From positions 7,068,014-7,132,013 of the forward strand of contig OY743169.1 in NCBI GenBank assembly GCA_963555705.1: DNA of 64,000 nucleotides, read 5' to 3'. Positions 47,625 through 61,037 of the stretch are shown piece after piece. Numbering within the stretch: the stretch's first letter is position 1; every line of letters begins with the position of its first letter. This DNA comes from Ligustrum vulgare. Taxonomy: Eukaryota; Streptophyta; Magnoliopsida; Lamiales; Oleaceae. Both the position numbers and the translations under genes were made by a program. Under the pieces are notes generated by a model, which saw only the letters and a program-made list of their open reading frames with translations, did no database searches and was not told where the DNA came from.

Positions 47625-50600
47625 ATGGCGCCTCCAGCTCAATCTCAGAAATCCTCTTCACCTTCTCAACCCTCCGGGTATTCGCCTGATCCATCTGTTT
47701 ATTGTATTTTATGCATGTATGTTTTTATTTTTAGATGGAGAATTCGAAGAGGGAGTGTTAGATTGTACATTGAGTGCCAAACACCACAGACAAAAACTAT
47801 ACATAATTTAACTTCGGGTAAAAGGTGTGGGATTAAGGAAATGGAGGTTTAATTTTACTGGATTGACTTCTGAAAATCAAGCGTGTAAAGAGATGAATCA
47901 TGTTTAATCGAGCGAATTCATTGTTGAATTCAGTTCTAATCTCTGTCCATAGGTTCCCCCGACCCCAATTCATTGAAAGAAAAGAAAGGTTTTTGTTCAA
48001 TCGCGAGTCTCTGCTATGTCTGTATGTGTGTATATGCCATGGTTCATTCGCTGCTAGACCCACTGATCAGCATTCAGTAGGTTTGGGGCGATCTATCTCT
48101 CTCTCTCTCTCTCTCTCTCGAGCATGTTTGTATAAGAGGGAATTTGATATCTGGAGAGGAATAGTCGATCAAATGGAAAAATTTATGACATTTTTTTTCT
48201 CGCAACCAGACAACAGAAAATGCTTACAGTAGTACTTCGCGAAACTAACACTTATTTTGATTCAACCAGAAAAGGGGAAGTTTCAGATGTGAAAATGCAG
48301 CTCCGGAAACTAGCAGGTAGCAAAGCTCCTGGAACAGATGATGCAAAGAGGGAGCTTTTCAAGAAGGTGATCTCGTACATGACTATTGGGATTGACGTGT
48401 CATCAGTTTTTAGCGAAATGGTGATGTGCTCGGCGACCACAGATATAGTGCTAAAAAAAATGTGTTATTTATATGTTGGGAATTATGCAAAGTACAATCC
48501 TGATCTCGCGCTCTTGACAATTAATTTCCTTCAAAGGGATTGCAAGGATGAGGATCCAATGATTCGTGGTTTGGCTTTAAGGAGTTTGTGTTCGCTCCGT
48601 GTCACTAATTTGGTGGAATACTTGGTGGGGCCATTGGGTAATGGGTTGAAGGATGGAAATAGTTACGTGCGGATGGTTGCGGCTCTCGGGGTTCTCAAGT
48701 TATATCATATTTCAGCTTCGACTTGCATAGATGCTGATTTTCCTGCTATGCTCAAGCATTTAATGCTTAACGACAAGGATGCTAAGGTAAGCTACTTACA
48801 TGTGATTTTATGTGCTTAAAGATATATCTTCTTATAGATACTGATTCTAATGTTTAAATTGGCCATCATATGTTGCAATTTTCTAATTTTAAGAAATTTT
48901 ATCATATAAAAAAATTCACCAGAGTACACAAATGTATTACCTTGCAAATTATTAAATTTCCTCGTTTTGTTTCATCAGGTGGTTGCAAACTGTTTAACTT
49001 CTCTACAAGAGATCTGGGGTCTGGAAGCAAGTACATCTGAGGAAGCAGCAAGGGAGAGAGAAACCTTGCTTAGCAAGCCAATTATATTCTACTTTCTAAA
49101 TAGGTATGTAATTGGATCATTGTTCATTTTATCAATTTCTTTTTTACAATTGGAAGTCAATATGTATAGCAACATTGTATGCTTAATTTTACTGTCTATC
49201 ACACTCCATATGGAGTAAGCTGATCCTTGTATTTATACTACCTCCGGGGTTTCTGAGAAGTTACTTTGGTGAGACTAAGAAATGATCACCTCAAGAGGTC
49301 CTTACTTGCTCGCTTTCGCGCAAAATGATATGTTAACAAGACAGAGTTAGTGATAATAAGGATCTTTGCTGCCAGTAAATTGAACTTCAACTGACCCTTC
49401 ACCAGCTTTATTCCTTACCTATTAGGTTTTTTATTTTGGCCTTGTCAAAATAAGATAACTTTTTATTAGTTTAAGTTATTTGAGAACAGTAGATAGCTTT
49501 AGTTGTTTCCTCTCGGGGATGGAAATTACTCGATGACGCAGAGGCATTTTTCCCTCTCAATCTCTTTGCAAAAACTTTGTTTCTCATATTTTATCTCCTT
49601 TCATATTCTAATGCTGTAACGTCCGTTTCTCTGTGTATCTACACTACATTGTTCCTGCAAATCAATAAGCTCCTCTTAATTTTTCTGCATGCAATAAATA
49701 CTGATATAACCTGGATGCAGTGCTATACTTGTAGTCTTGGCAGTCAAATATATCTAGCGACTTCTAACTGAATTGGTCATTTTTAAGATCATATTGGAAT
49801 CTCTCTCTCACCCACACCCCTCCACCCCAATACACATTTGCATGCTTGCATGCACGGTCACATAGATACAGTGACCTTTTCTGACATATCTTCTCCTAAA
49901 CTAAGTATCTAACTTCCCACTTGATTGTGTACAGAATCAAAGAATTCAATGAATGGGCACAATGTATTGTTCTGGAGTTGGTTGCTAAGTATGTTCCATC
50001 AGATAGCAATGAGATCTTTGACATCATGAATCTTCTTGAAGATAGACTTCAACATGCAAATGGTGCAGTTGTTTTGGCAACCATTAAGGTGTTTCTACAA
50101 TTGACACTGTCCATGACTGATGTTCATCAACAGGTACATACAATTTTCATTCTAAACGTCTTGGTTCTCTTTTAAGCAGAAGTTCCCATACACATCTAGA
50201 TCTCATTGCTTTTTCTGACACGTGATTATTATTCGAGGAACTGCTGAAGTAAAACCATCAATAGAATCTATTAAAGAAGTCATGTCTTCTCCATAAAGTT
50301 GTAGTCCTACCGTAGGTCGCATGTTGTGATCCAAAAATGCATGAATCTTTAAAGATATTTTACAGATTTTAATCTCTGCACAGTTTTAGTCCTGCTATAA
50401 TCGTGCACATTACAAGCCAAGGATGATCTTCAAATATTGTATTTAGTCAAATTAATTTTAGCAATTTGACAATGTCCTCATTCAAAATTCTAAGCGTCTT
50501 TGCTTCAGATTAAGTATACCTAAGGTTTTAAAATGTGTAATGCGCCGTGGCAGCCCATCACGCCTAAGCGCGCTAATACAGGAAAATGCGCGATGCATGG

Positions 50601-53600
50601 CGAGGCATGAAAGGCGCGCATCGCATATATGCGAGCCTAGGCGCTCATTTTAGAACACAGAGTATACCACACATGAAGTTTTCTGTGTCAGCTTCTCTGT
50701 ACATTATGTAATGCCAGATGCTGTTTAAGATGGTGCTCTCCAAGGCAACCAAGGCACAAAATTGCCTCATTATTTCTGCTGAATTTTATTTTTCTTGTGC
50801 AGCATTAGTTCTGTTAACATGCTCTTATGACATCTCACAAGTTAACGTATCGAAGCAAAGAAGTATATCCTATGATTTATATTCATCGAAGTGTATTTAA
50901 TCATTTGAAAAAATTTCAATCAGTAGCCTGTTACTTCCCTTACAATTATCCTTGTCTACTCTCGAAATTATATTTGAATTTTCTTGTCAGGTGTATGAAC
51001 GTATCAAAGCCCCTCTCCTCACTCTAGTGAGCTCAGGAAGTCCTGAGCAATCATATGCAGTATTAAGCCACCTACATCTACTAGTGATGCGTGCACCATA
51101 TATATTCTCTTCAGACTACAAACATTTCTACTGTCAGTACAATGAACCATTTTATGTCAAAAAATTAAAGCTAGAAATGTTGACTGCTGTGGCAAATGAG
51201 AGCAATACATATGACATAGGTGGGTATGGTGCTGTGTAAATGCTCAAACTTGTGCAATGAAGTAGACAATGTCCTTTCAAATCATTCTTTGGTCAGGTGG
51301 TGATTCCTTACCTTTTTTAGCATGACTAACACGTGGCCTTTTTACTCCATTTTAGTGACCGAACTATGTGAATATGCTGGAAATGTTGACATTCCAATGG
51401 CAAGAGAATCAATTCGGGCTGTTGGCAAGATAGCATTGCAACAGTATGATGTAAATGCCATTGTTGATCGGCTGCTTCAGTTTCTGGAAATGGAAAAGGA
51501 ACATGTGACTGCTGAAACTCTGGTAAGCATCTCATTCTGTTCAGATGCCTGGCACTTGGGATATACTGATCGTTAACAGTTAATTGTGTATGATTCAGTA
51601 ACGTAGCTCGGTAATCTTCTTAATTAAGGCAGCTTAATGAAGTTGAGAATTCTTGTTAAAGGTGCTTGTAAAAGATCTTCTCAGAAAATATCCTCAATGG
51701 AGTCATGACTGTATAGCAGTTGTTGGGAATATCAGTAGCAAAAACGTCCAGGAAACCAAAGCCAAGGCAGCTCTTATTTGGATGCTAGGGGAATATGCTC
51801 AAGATATGCAGGATGCTCCTTACATTTTAGAGTCTCTTATTGAGAACTGGGATGAGGAGCACTCTGCAGAGGTAATAAGATGGGATTATCTTGTGCTTTG
51901 ATTTCCTCGATTATGTAATTTTAAGATTTTTTGGTAGTACTACAATTAATTATAGTTCATTTCTATCTGATACGAGCACGTCACGTGTTACGAGACAGAG
52001 TAAGCTTGATGCTATCCATCTAGTAAAGTTCTAGCTTGAAAATTAGAAAGTTTAATTAGTGATATTAATATTTATTTTAACTTGTTAGTTTGATTGGCAA
52101 TAAGGCATCAAATGATCAGATGTCTACCAAATCTGCTCAAGTGACTAGTTTCTTGTGTGTACAGGTTCGTTTACATCTTCTTACAGCAATAATGAAGTGT
52201 TTCTTAAGAAGGCCACCAGAGACTAAGAAGGCCCTTGGAGCTGCTTTATCTGCTGGTCTGGCTGATTTTCATCAGGTTTGGCTTGTCTGTATCATTTTCT
52301 AGGAAGTTAAGGCTCTGTTTGTTAAAAATTGTGTTTAAAAATATGTTTTCGAGGAAAAATATGTGATTGAAAATTGGAGAGAGAAAATGTGTGGTTAAAA
52401 AGTGGTTTAGGAAATTGTGTTGTTTAAAAACACGTTTTTAAACATTTTGCCAAACAGAGGCTAAAAGATCTCGTTTAATGTTTTTACTAGACTTTTGATT
52501 AGTTTATGAAGAATGATTTTTAACTTCCAGATGGTTGCAGGATGTCCATGATAGGGCTTTATTCTACTACAGGATTTTAAAGTACAATGTATCTGTAGCT
52601 GAACGAGTCGTAGATCCTCCAAAGCAAGCTGTTTCAGTCTTTACGGATGATCAAAGTAGTGAAGTCAAAGATCGTATCTTTGATGAATTCAACAGTCTCT
52701 CTGTTGTTTATCAGAAGGTAACTCTACTTCTCTTTCAATATCCTTCGGAAGTTGTGCACCACCTACATTAATTCCAATTGGGTAGTAACTGTAATAATTT
52801 ACATTATTTAAGGACGAAGGTGATCAATTTACAGATCTTAGCTCCATATCTGATAAGAAAATCATTTAGAAGTCCCAGAAGACTGAATATTTACATATAC
52901 AAGTGGATTATTTTTCAAACACACTTCTGCAGGCTAAATACTGAACATAAATTTTCACACAAATGCACGTCTGAGAATAGAATATTCATCTGTCTACATG
53001 GATACAGAAAATATATTATGTATCTGAAGCACATGGTAACTAATGAGAATTTTTTGCAGCCGTCATACATGTTCACTGATAAAGAACATAGAGGGCCATT
53101 TGCATTCTCGGAAGAACTTGGTAATCTGTCTATTGACACGGGATTGGCAGATAATGTAGTTGCTGCACAGAGAGTTGAGGCAAACGACAAGGATTTGTTG
53201 TTGAGTACTTCAGAGAAGGAAGAGAATCATGGTTCTATTAACAACAATTCTGCATATAATGCTCCTTCATATGATGGTTCGAGGATGGTAGGTGCCTTAC
53301 TGGCTCAACAAGACCTTGTATCATTAGACCAACCACCACTAGCAAACGCGCCTGCCAGCTTGGCAATTGATGACCTACTTGGCTTAGGATTGCCAGTTGC
53401 ACCTAGTTCCACTCCTTCGCCTCCAGCTTTCAAGCTTAATGCTAAAGCTGTTCTAAATCCCAGCAGTTTTCAGCAGAAATGGCGCCAACTTCCAGTAGCC
53501 GCATCACAGGTTAATATTCATAGCTTGACTTCTATTAATTAGTGTTCCGTGTGACTTGTGAACTTTGCTTCTGTGCCAATTTGCACCCAATTTCTCTTTC

Positions 53601-54689
53601 AGACTCCAGATTATGTGCACCAAATATAGGAAGGCAAAGTGGTACAGTTTTCTATTGTAGTTCGCGTAAAAATAGCATCTCAAACTGATGAATGGAACTC
53701 CTGAAATTCAGTGCATGTTTGGTCCCGCAGGAATTTTCCAATTTTTTCACCAAACTCATTTTCAACACATTTTTATGGGACCCACCACTTTTCTCATTTT
53801 TAAACCACTTTTCAACCACAAGTTTCCCTACATTCTTTTTTTCTACCATTACCAAACAGGCTCTCAATGTGAATAATACTCACCCTTGTCCAGCTTATAT
53901 TTATGTCCCTTTCTCACAAGATCACTGCTCATAGCATGTCCTTAAGGATCAAATGCATACAGCCGTGACTGGTATTCTTTCTATATATATATATATATGT
54001 GCATGTCAAATCATAAGCTAGGAAGTAATTTTAAATTTCACTGGACAAAATAAACATTCCTATATCCAGGTTTGTCAAGAGTCGGTGGGAGATGACCAGG
54101 ATGCATGCTTATTTAGCTGCTTCGCTAATATATACTAAGACGGGATTTTTAATTTAATTTCTTGTTTTGATTTTGTACTGTGACTAAACTGCTAAAGGGC
54201 AGGCAGACATTATAATGGTTCAGCAGATAGAACTTCTAACATTTATGTCTCTCTCTTCTTTTAGTAAACAGTTTTCGAAACGTCACTTCCTGTTAAGATC
54301 ACGTATTTTTTCCAATTACGATAAAGTTATGTGATCTTTTTCGTACACTTGCACACCGTATAATCTGATACATCATGCCTTGCCTTCACCTTGTTCAGGA
54401 AATTTCCATGAACCCACAAGGAGTGTCCTCATTGTCAAATCCTCAGGTTCTTCCACGGCATATGCAAATTCATTCCATCCAATGCATTGCTTCAGGTGGC
54501 CAGGCCCCGAACTTCAAATTCTTTTTCTTTGCACAAAAAGAGGACGAGCCTTCTACATATCTTGTGGAGTGTGTCATCAATTCATCAACATGTAAAGTGC
54601 AATTAAAGATCAAAGCCGATGACCAGAGCACATCGCAGGCCTTCTCAGCATTATTTCAATCGGCTTTGTCTAAATTCTGTTTGCCTTAG
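47625..54689 (+). CDS. AP4B1: AP-4 complex subunit beta (beta-adaptin-like protein A)
   Basis: Large beta subunit of the AP-4 vesicle adaptor at the trans-Golgi network; 842 residues, matching the Arabidopsis protein length I recall (841). Eleven exons: 47625-47677, 48270-48786, 48979-49103, 49935-50133, 50991-51219, 51356-51522, 51662-51871, 52165-52275, 52541-52717, 53060-53509 and 54399-54689. All junctions keep phase. Start MAPPAQSQKSSSPSQPSG, then the adaptin solenoid (about 20-590): YMTIGIDVSSVF, NFLQRDCKDEDPMIRGLALRSL, EYLVGPLGNGLKD, ARESIRAVGKIALQQYDV and ALIWMLGEYAQDM. PSYMFTDKEHRGPF opens a flexible hinge (about 597-735), with FQQKWRQLP near its end. The C-terminal appendage (747-842) has SIQCIASGGQAPNFKFFFFAQ. 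Introns hold MITEs at 50523 and 52311. Confidence 0.97.
50523..50660. repeat. GC-rich palindromic repeat in an AP-4 beta intron
   Basis: Dense GCGC/GGCG motifs bounded by TTTTAAAATG on the left and CATTTTAGAACA on the right. It looks like the plant repeats of the 'GCCTAGGCGC' type. No target duplication was established. Confidence 0.5.
52311..52461. mobile_element. Tourist-like MITE in an AP-4 beta intron
   Basis: 151 bp with inverted ends GGCTCTGTTTG...TTTAAAAA and TTTTTAAACATTTTG...CAAACAGAGGC, flanked by TAA on both sides (52308-52310 and 52462-52464). Confidence 0.75.
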
Positions 54690-56290
54690 GTATGTATTAA
54701 AACGTGATCTTGGTTCTTGGGGGACAAGAAATAGTTGCAGCCTACATAGTTTGATGTAATTCCCTTCTTTGTAGGGGTCAAAGTTGGAGAAAAATGATAC
54801 AGAAAAACTTGCATACCGAGAAAGAGTGCCGCGTAAAACCCAAATGAATGTGCAATATGCCGTGACGATGAGTTAAATTGTTTTCTGTTCAGCCTTCTTC
54901 AATTGAGATGCTGTCAGTTTTGGTACCTCGACATATTGGGACAACACACTGAAATGTGATACTTTCTTGTACTGTTCGATGGGATATTTAGTGTTTCAGA
55001 CACAAGTTAGCTTGCAATGTTGAATGGTAAATAAGTTAAACACACACAATTTCGTGTTGTTTGGTTCCTATTTTCTAAAATTTATTGTCTCAAAATTATT
55101 TTCAACCACATATTTCATGAAATTCATAAATTTTATCAAATTTCTGATTTTGCTACATATAAATTATGATTTACAAACACGTGATATAGTAAAATGTGAT
55201 TAGATAAAAAAAAAATTCACTCCTTTTGGGCACATCATTTGAATGTAAACTATCAAAATCAATGTATAAGTAGCATTCCTTTTTGGAAAATTTACTCAAC
55301 TTTCTAGATATAATGAACGGTAATTGAAAAATACGTAATTTTAAAATTATTTGTAATATTACGTAGTTTCATTCTCCACTTTAAAGAAAAATATCGAATT
55401 TCTGGAGATTGATAATTTTTTATTAATGTCATTAATTATGAGAATCTTAAATTTATGGAGGTGGAGAGAGAAATGTAACTAATACTTAATTTAATTAGTT
55501 ATGGTATCCTTTATTTTAAGGTTGTGGTTACCTTTTAAATAAACTAATATAATGATGGAATTTACAATTAATCAAAAGTTGTTATATAATCTTGAAGATA
55601 TAAATTATATTATAAAATCACAGTGTCCGTAATATCATCGTATTTATTGCTTACAACATGTATGGTAACGACGTAATATTACAACGCCTATAATAACAGC
55701 TTAATTTATAAATTCGAAAAAATTACTAAGTATTATGAAAGTGGTAATAACAATTATCTTATTAGTATCGGCCCCATTACGTATCATGTAATTTATGGTA
55801 TTTATAAATTCAAGTTGGCATAAATAATGATTTCCAATGGGATGATGTTATATTATACGAATTGTAATGATCAACAAGGAGATATTACAAGTAGATTGTG
55901 GTGAAACTTGTAAGTGAGATATTGTGATTTATTCGAATTGATATATGAGTGAAAAATAGATAAGAGTTTTTAGCGAGAGATGAGAGAGAAATGTATTAGA
56001 TAGGAGGGAGAAAAAACAATTATGAATGATTGAATGATAGAAAATGTACAAATAGGTCTATATAATATGAAAAATGAGTATTTATCTTTTGCCATTAGAT
56101 AGAACTAGCTAGTGTAGAGTATAATTAATACTTTTTTTGGTCATATATTTTATCAACTTTATTAAAATTTAATAAAAAATTTAAAAATTAGAATTTATAT
56201 ATAAAATTAATTTATTGAGAAATGTGTGATTAAAAATATATTTTTAAATAATGAGGCTCAAGTAAGACTTATTTTCCATCCCTTTGTCCA
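54690..56290. other. AP-4 beta 3' region and AT-rich intergenic DNA
   Basis: A likely 3' UTR intron runs from GTATGT (about 54690) to an acceptor near 54773. The 3' UTR perhaps ends by about 55050. The rest is AT-rich; I see no gene. Confidence 0.4.
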
Positions 56291-56300
56291 CATCAATTAG

Positions 56301-56454
56301 CGAAATTGCTCTGTTACCCGACGTGAGCAATGTTATGTTGTCCACCCTTCAATGAGAGTACGTCAAGTGTCTGAAATTGAACACTTGGTGCACCCCTCAT
56401 TGGAGGCCTGGAGGGTAGGCAATGTTGCCCACGTCGAGCAACAGAGCGAGCCTG
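56301..56454. mobile_element. MULE-like MITE with 10-bp target duplication
   Basis: Inverted termini GCTCTGTTACCCGACGTGAG and TTGCCCACGTCGAGCAACAG pair with a few mismatches. The same 10 bases, CATCAATTAG, flank it at 56291-56300 and 56455-56464. A 9-11-bp duplication is typical of Mutator-like elements. Confidence 0.75.
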
Positions 56455-57347
56455 CATCAATTAGTTAGAATTTATAAAACTAAAATTATATTCCGCATAT
56501 TTTTTTGTATCTATATCCAAACATTTCATGTCATTGTAAAAAATAAAATTTTGTGGTTCATGGTTTAAATTAGTGTATATTTGCTTATAAAGGATTTTTT
56601 TTTTTTTAAAAAAACGTTGATATTTTTTTTTTTTTTTTTTAAACGTTGATATTTTAATCAAATTTCCTTTACTCATTTTCTGAAGTAATTTAATATTAGT
56701 CTGTACTCTGTACACCATAATTTGGACAAATAACAATATCCAAATTACACAAGAAAATCAAAAATCCAAAAATAAAAGTCTTTCCTTATCTGTTTCATAT
56801 ACCATCCCGTAACAATATATATATGTGGATAAGAATTATTCTTCCCCATCGTCTGCTAATTCTTGCCCGCAAATAAACTGCCACTTTCTCTATCTCTCTG
56901 AATGCGTACAGACTACAGACAGCAGGTACCAAAAAACTGTAAGAACTTGGATAATTTTTCTCATAATTAATTCTTGGTTTCGTCAAAAAAGAAAATCATT
57001 TTATTTGCGTGTTTAAATTGATTGAATGATGTTCCTAGTGAGGACCCATTACTTAATATAATAACTTTTCTATTATTTTGTTGGAGATTATCAAGTGTAG
57101 GACATAGTCCAATTTCTTGATTTTGTGGGTTCGTTTGATCAATTGTGCGCTTCCATTGTTTTGTTGTTGGGCTATTCTTATGATTTTACTATTAATGTTT
57201 TGATTCAGGTGGTTTTGCAATTATTTTTTCTGATAATTGATTTACTTGATGATAATTTTGCGAGGATTTGTTACTTTTAGATTATCTCGCAATGAATTGA
57301 ACGCATTGAACTGAGTGGTGAAAAAATTCACGTTGCTGATTGGCTTG

Positions 57348-57378
57348 TTGTTGCTGTTGTTGTTGTTGTTGTTGTTGA
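57348..57378. repeat. (TTG)n microsatellite
   Basis: About nine TTG/TGT units about 50 bp before the candidate first PPR exon. Confidence 0.9.
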
Positions 57379-57427
57379 GGAGGATGATGACAATTTCATT
57401 TCTAAGTTACTGGAAATTGATTGTAGC

Positions 57428-60320
57428 ATGGGAGATGAGAAGAATCTTCTTAGGTATTGAAGGCTAATCGAAAAAGGTGGAATTTTAGAAGCTCATATAG
57501 GCTCGGCTAGCCCTTAAGAGTCTTTTTGTTTTTCCGGATGTAAGGCTTGAGAGGAGAAGAGCATCTTCCTCTCTCACATTAAGAGTCCAATGTCTATCGA
57601 CCTTCTCAATTTAGAGCATGTTTGGCTAAGCTTAAAAAGTTTACTTATAGCCAACTTTAAGTTTTATAATAGGAGTTTGTTATTGGTGAAATTTGGAAAT
57701 AAGGAAGTTACTTGTTTTAACATTATGGTTTGAAAGCAGCTCTTAGTAGGATATCAACTTTAAGTTTTATAATAGGAGTTTGTTATTGGTGAAATCTGGA
57801 AATAAGGAAGTTACTTATTTTAACATTATGGTGGAGTTAGCTTTGAAAGCAGCTCTTGGTAGGATTCCCTAGGAATCTGAATTGAGTCCTCATTTTTATT
57901 TTTCATTTTGTGAAGCTAATTGACAAGAAAACATTCAAGTGGACGACATCCCAAAGTAAGCCAATGGGCTATAGGGGCGAGTTCAACAAAGAGGGTGTAC
58001 ATTCTGGGACGATCAACGGAAACCCCAGAGGCACTTCGGTAACCAAGAAAGATTGGGTTCAAGAATTGTCATTAAAGGTATTGAACTATTTATTTAACAA
58101 TTTCTTGTTTGGTTACTTGCTGATTTGACAAAAGTTTATTCAATCATTCATTGATAAAATGGTGATGACCTATTCTTATTGCAGGAAGCGTCTCATGATG
58201 AAAATATTCAATTGTATCCAATGCCGGAGTCTATACTCTGTACTTTCTGCATGAGTGAGAATAGTTGTAAGACGGTTCGATCAAAAACAAAACTGATGAA
58301 CATTCTCTTAGAAAGAGGGAAGCCTCAGGAAGCTCAATCACTTTTTAATAATTTGATTGAATCAGGACATAAGCCGTCTCTGATAACATACACAACTCTT
58401 TTAGCATCTTTGACAGTCCAGAAACGCTTTGAATACATCCATCCCATCATTCGTCAAGTGCAAGAGAGTGGAATGGAGCCCGATTCAGTTTTCTTCAATG
58501 CCGTTGTAAATGCTTTTTCTGAATCTGGGAACATGGAGGAAGCCATGAAAACTTTATTGAAGATGAAGGAGCACGGGATGAAACCGACTACTAGCACTTT
58601 CAATACCTTAATAAAAGGATATGGAATAGCTGGAACGCCCGAAAAATCTTTAAGAGTAATGGAACTGATGTCCGAGGAAGGGAACGTAAAACCCAATTCA
58701 AGGACGTATCGTGCACTTGTCAGGGCATGGTGTGACAAAAAGAATATTAACGAGGCTTGGAATATTGTTAATGGGATGATAGCTTTGGGTATACAACCTG
58801 ATGCTGTTACTTACAACACAATAGCAACTGCTTATTCTCAAACTGGGCAAATGGAAAAGGCTGAAGAAATGATATTAGAGATGCAGAATAATAATGTGCA
58901 GCCTGATGAAAGAACATTGAGCATTATAATCTCTGGATACTGCAAAGCAGGTAAAATAAGGGATGCCTTGAGATTTGTTTACATGATGAAGAATCTTGGG
59001 ATGTGTCCAAATATTATTGTGTTTAATTCATTGATCAAAGGGTTCTTAGACATTTCAGACAGAGATGGCGTTGACGAGGTTAGTGTTCTTGTATGATTTC
59101 TGTTTATTCTTTATTATCGTTTTTTCGCTTACACCCGGTTAGATAAAGTAATGATAGGTGTTGCAGTTGATAGGCCACTTTTCAATGACAAGTATAAACG
59201 ATCCACAATCCTTACAATCCTACCTAGGCACATGTATACTATTTGAGGGAACAAAAGAAAAACATGCTTTGGCAGTATCTCTCTGAAATATTGTTAGTGA
59301 AAGAACAAAATTCAGAATTAATGATTTTGGATGCTGTGCATTGAACATAAAAGTCCCAGATAAATACCCTGTTTTAGTAACGAGCCCGTAATTCTTTTCT
59401 TTCATTACATAGGTTTTGAAATTGATGTCAATTTTCAATTTTGATAGATTTTGACTTTGATGGAAGACATTGGAGTCAAACCAGACGTGATTACTTTTAG
59501 CACCATTATGAATGCCTGGAGTACAGCAGGCTATATGGTTAAGTGCAGAGAAATTTTCGATGACATGGTAGAAGCTGGGATAAAACCCGATGTCCATGCA
59601 TATGGCATTCTTGCCAAAGGTTATGCGCGTGCCTTAGAGCCGGGAAAGGCCGAAGAACTCCTGACTGCCATGACTGAATCCCATATTCGCCCAAATGTAG
59701 TGATCTTCAACATTATCATAAGCGGATGGAGCAGAGCTGGTGCGCCGAACTCTGCAATGAGGGTATTTGAGAAAATGTGTGAATGTGGAGTATCTCCAAA
59801 TTTGAAGTCTTTTGAAGCCTTAATTTTGGGTTATGCAGAAGTCAAGATGCCATGGAAAGCAGAAGAAACCATCCAATTCATGGAACGATTCAATGTTCGA
59901 CCTGAGAAAAGTACTTTTCTGTTGGTTGCAAACGCATGGCGCGCTGTTGGATTAACTAAAGAAGCTAATAGAATAATGAACAGTTTTAGGAAGCATAACA
60001 CAGTGCGTCCACATGAAATGCAGCACGAGATGCCAGTCGAGAGCATAGAGGAAATTTGTCAGAAAGAAGCAGAGAATGTTACTTCGAGATCACAGATTTC
60101 TAACGTGATTGTGAGGGATCAAAAGGGGTCGGCTGCTCCAATTAAAAGAAGTCGAATGGTGTTAAGGGAAGCTGAGAGCTCGTGTGCTGCTACTAAAACT
60201 ATGAGCCTTGCTTTTAGGCTTCGGGAACGAGCTCCAATTGTTTGCCAGAAGCAGTTTCAGGGGCAGCTCTACATGTCCAGTCTTGTTGCCCCCTTATGTA
60301 CACTACTTTTCTTGAACTAA
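57428..60320 (+). CDS. Pentatricopeptide repeat protein (At5g21222/At5g25630-like)
   Basis: P-class PPR protein, expected to bind organellar or nuclear RNA. The two large exons are firm: 58185-59078 and 59448-60320, preceded by an exon ending at 58077. About 12 PPR units run from [19 protein letters not shown] to [22 protein letters not shown], with typical pairs such as YTTLLA..., [12 protein letters not shown] and [12 protein letters not shown]. Before the repeats lies [13 protein letters not shown], a CxxC...C pattern found in this subgroup. The basic C-terminal tail (about 485 onward) has no repeats. The start is uncertain: either a short exon at 57428-57453 (MGDEKNLLR) spliced to 57975, or ATG at 57964 ([11 protein letters not shown]). 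Both keep frame. Total length about 620-630 residues. Confidence 0.9.
57650..57865. repeat. Two-copy tandem duplication upstream of the main PPR exons
   Basis: 'aagttttataataggagtttgttattggtgaaat' and the next 60 bases occur at about 57660 and 57763, with few differences, inside the presumed first intron. Confidence 0.8.
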
Positions 60321-61037
60321 ATGAATGGCATTCAGAAACATCAAGAAAACCGCCTTAGTCTCGTGTCTTTTCTTACATGAAATGTTTGGTAAAGTGAACT
60401 CGAAAGTATTAAACAAAAAACTCAAGTTAAATCTTGTCCATTATATTGTTTAATCTTGTCCCAACAATTCCTGTAGTGTAAAAATCTTCCAAAATTTTTT
60501 TTGTTAGTGAAATTCAATGTTTGTTCACCTGTGTTGCTCTGCAGCCAACATAATGCTAACTGTAGGATCCATGAAAAAGTGCATTTCATTACCCTAACAA
60601 GAAAAAAAACGTAAATAAACAGAAACTTCAGCTGCCTAAGGGGATGCTTAAGCAACTTCTACGAATTTAGTACCAAATTGTACAAACAATCGTGCTACAG
60701 GAATCAAACTCACGATCGAATGAATTACATTCAGACACGTGTCGTTCATTTGCTTTTTCGTCCATCACATCAATATAGAAATCAACGGCTCCCATAAATT
60801 TGGTCGGATTTTTCGGGCTCTTCAGCGTTTTCCCCGTACAAAAACAAAGGTTTATATGTAATAAATAACACAAAAAATAATAAATAATAAATAAATCATA
60901 TCCACTTCATGAAAATTTATTTACAGAAGTCAATACCGGCAATTGTCCCTGATACAGCATATCAAAAAACTACATCAATATATATTTCTACCATCCTGTA
61001 TCAGATACAAAATTGGAACGTATATCAGGTTGAATCT
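60321..61037. other. Convergent 3' regions of the PPR and rhomboid genes
   Basis: AT-rich DNA between two convergent stop codons. No further gene is seen; small frames on the minus strand are not credible. Confidence 0.45.

Noticed and set aside
52778..53542. 254-residue frame read as one protein
   Set aside because: Only 53060-53509 is exon 10 of AP-4 beta; the first 94 residues translate the intron before a good acceptor at 53058-53059.
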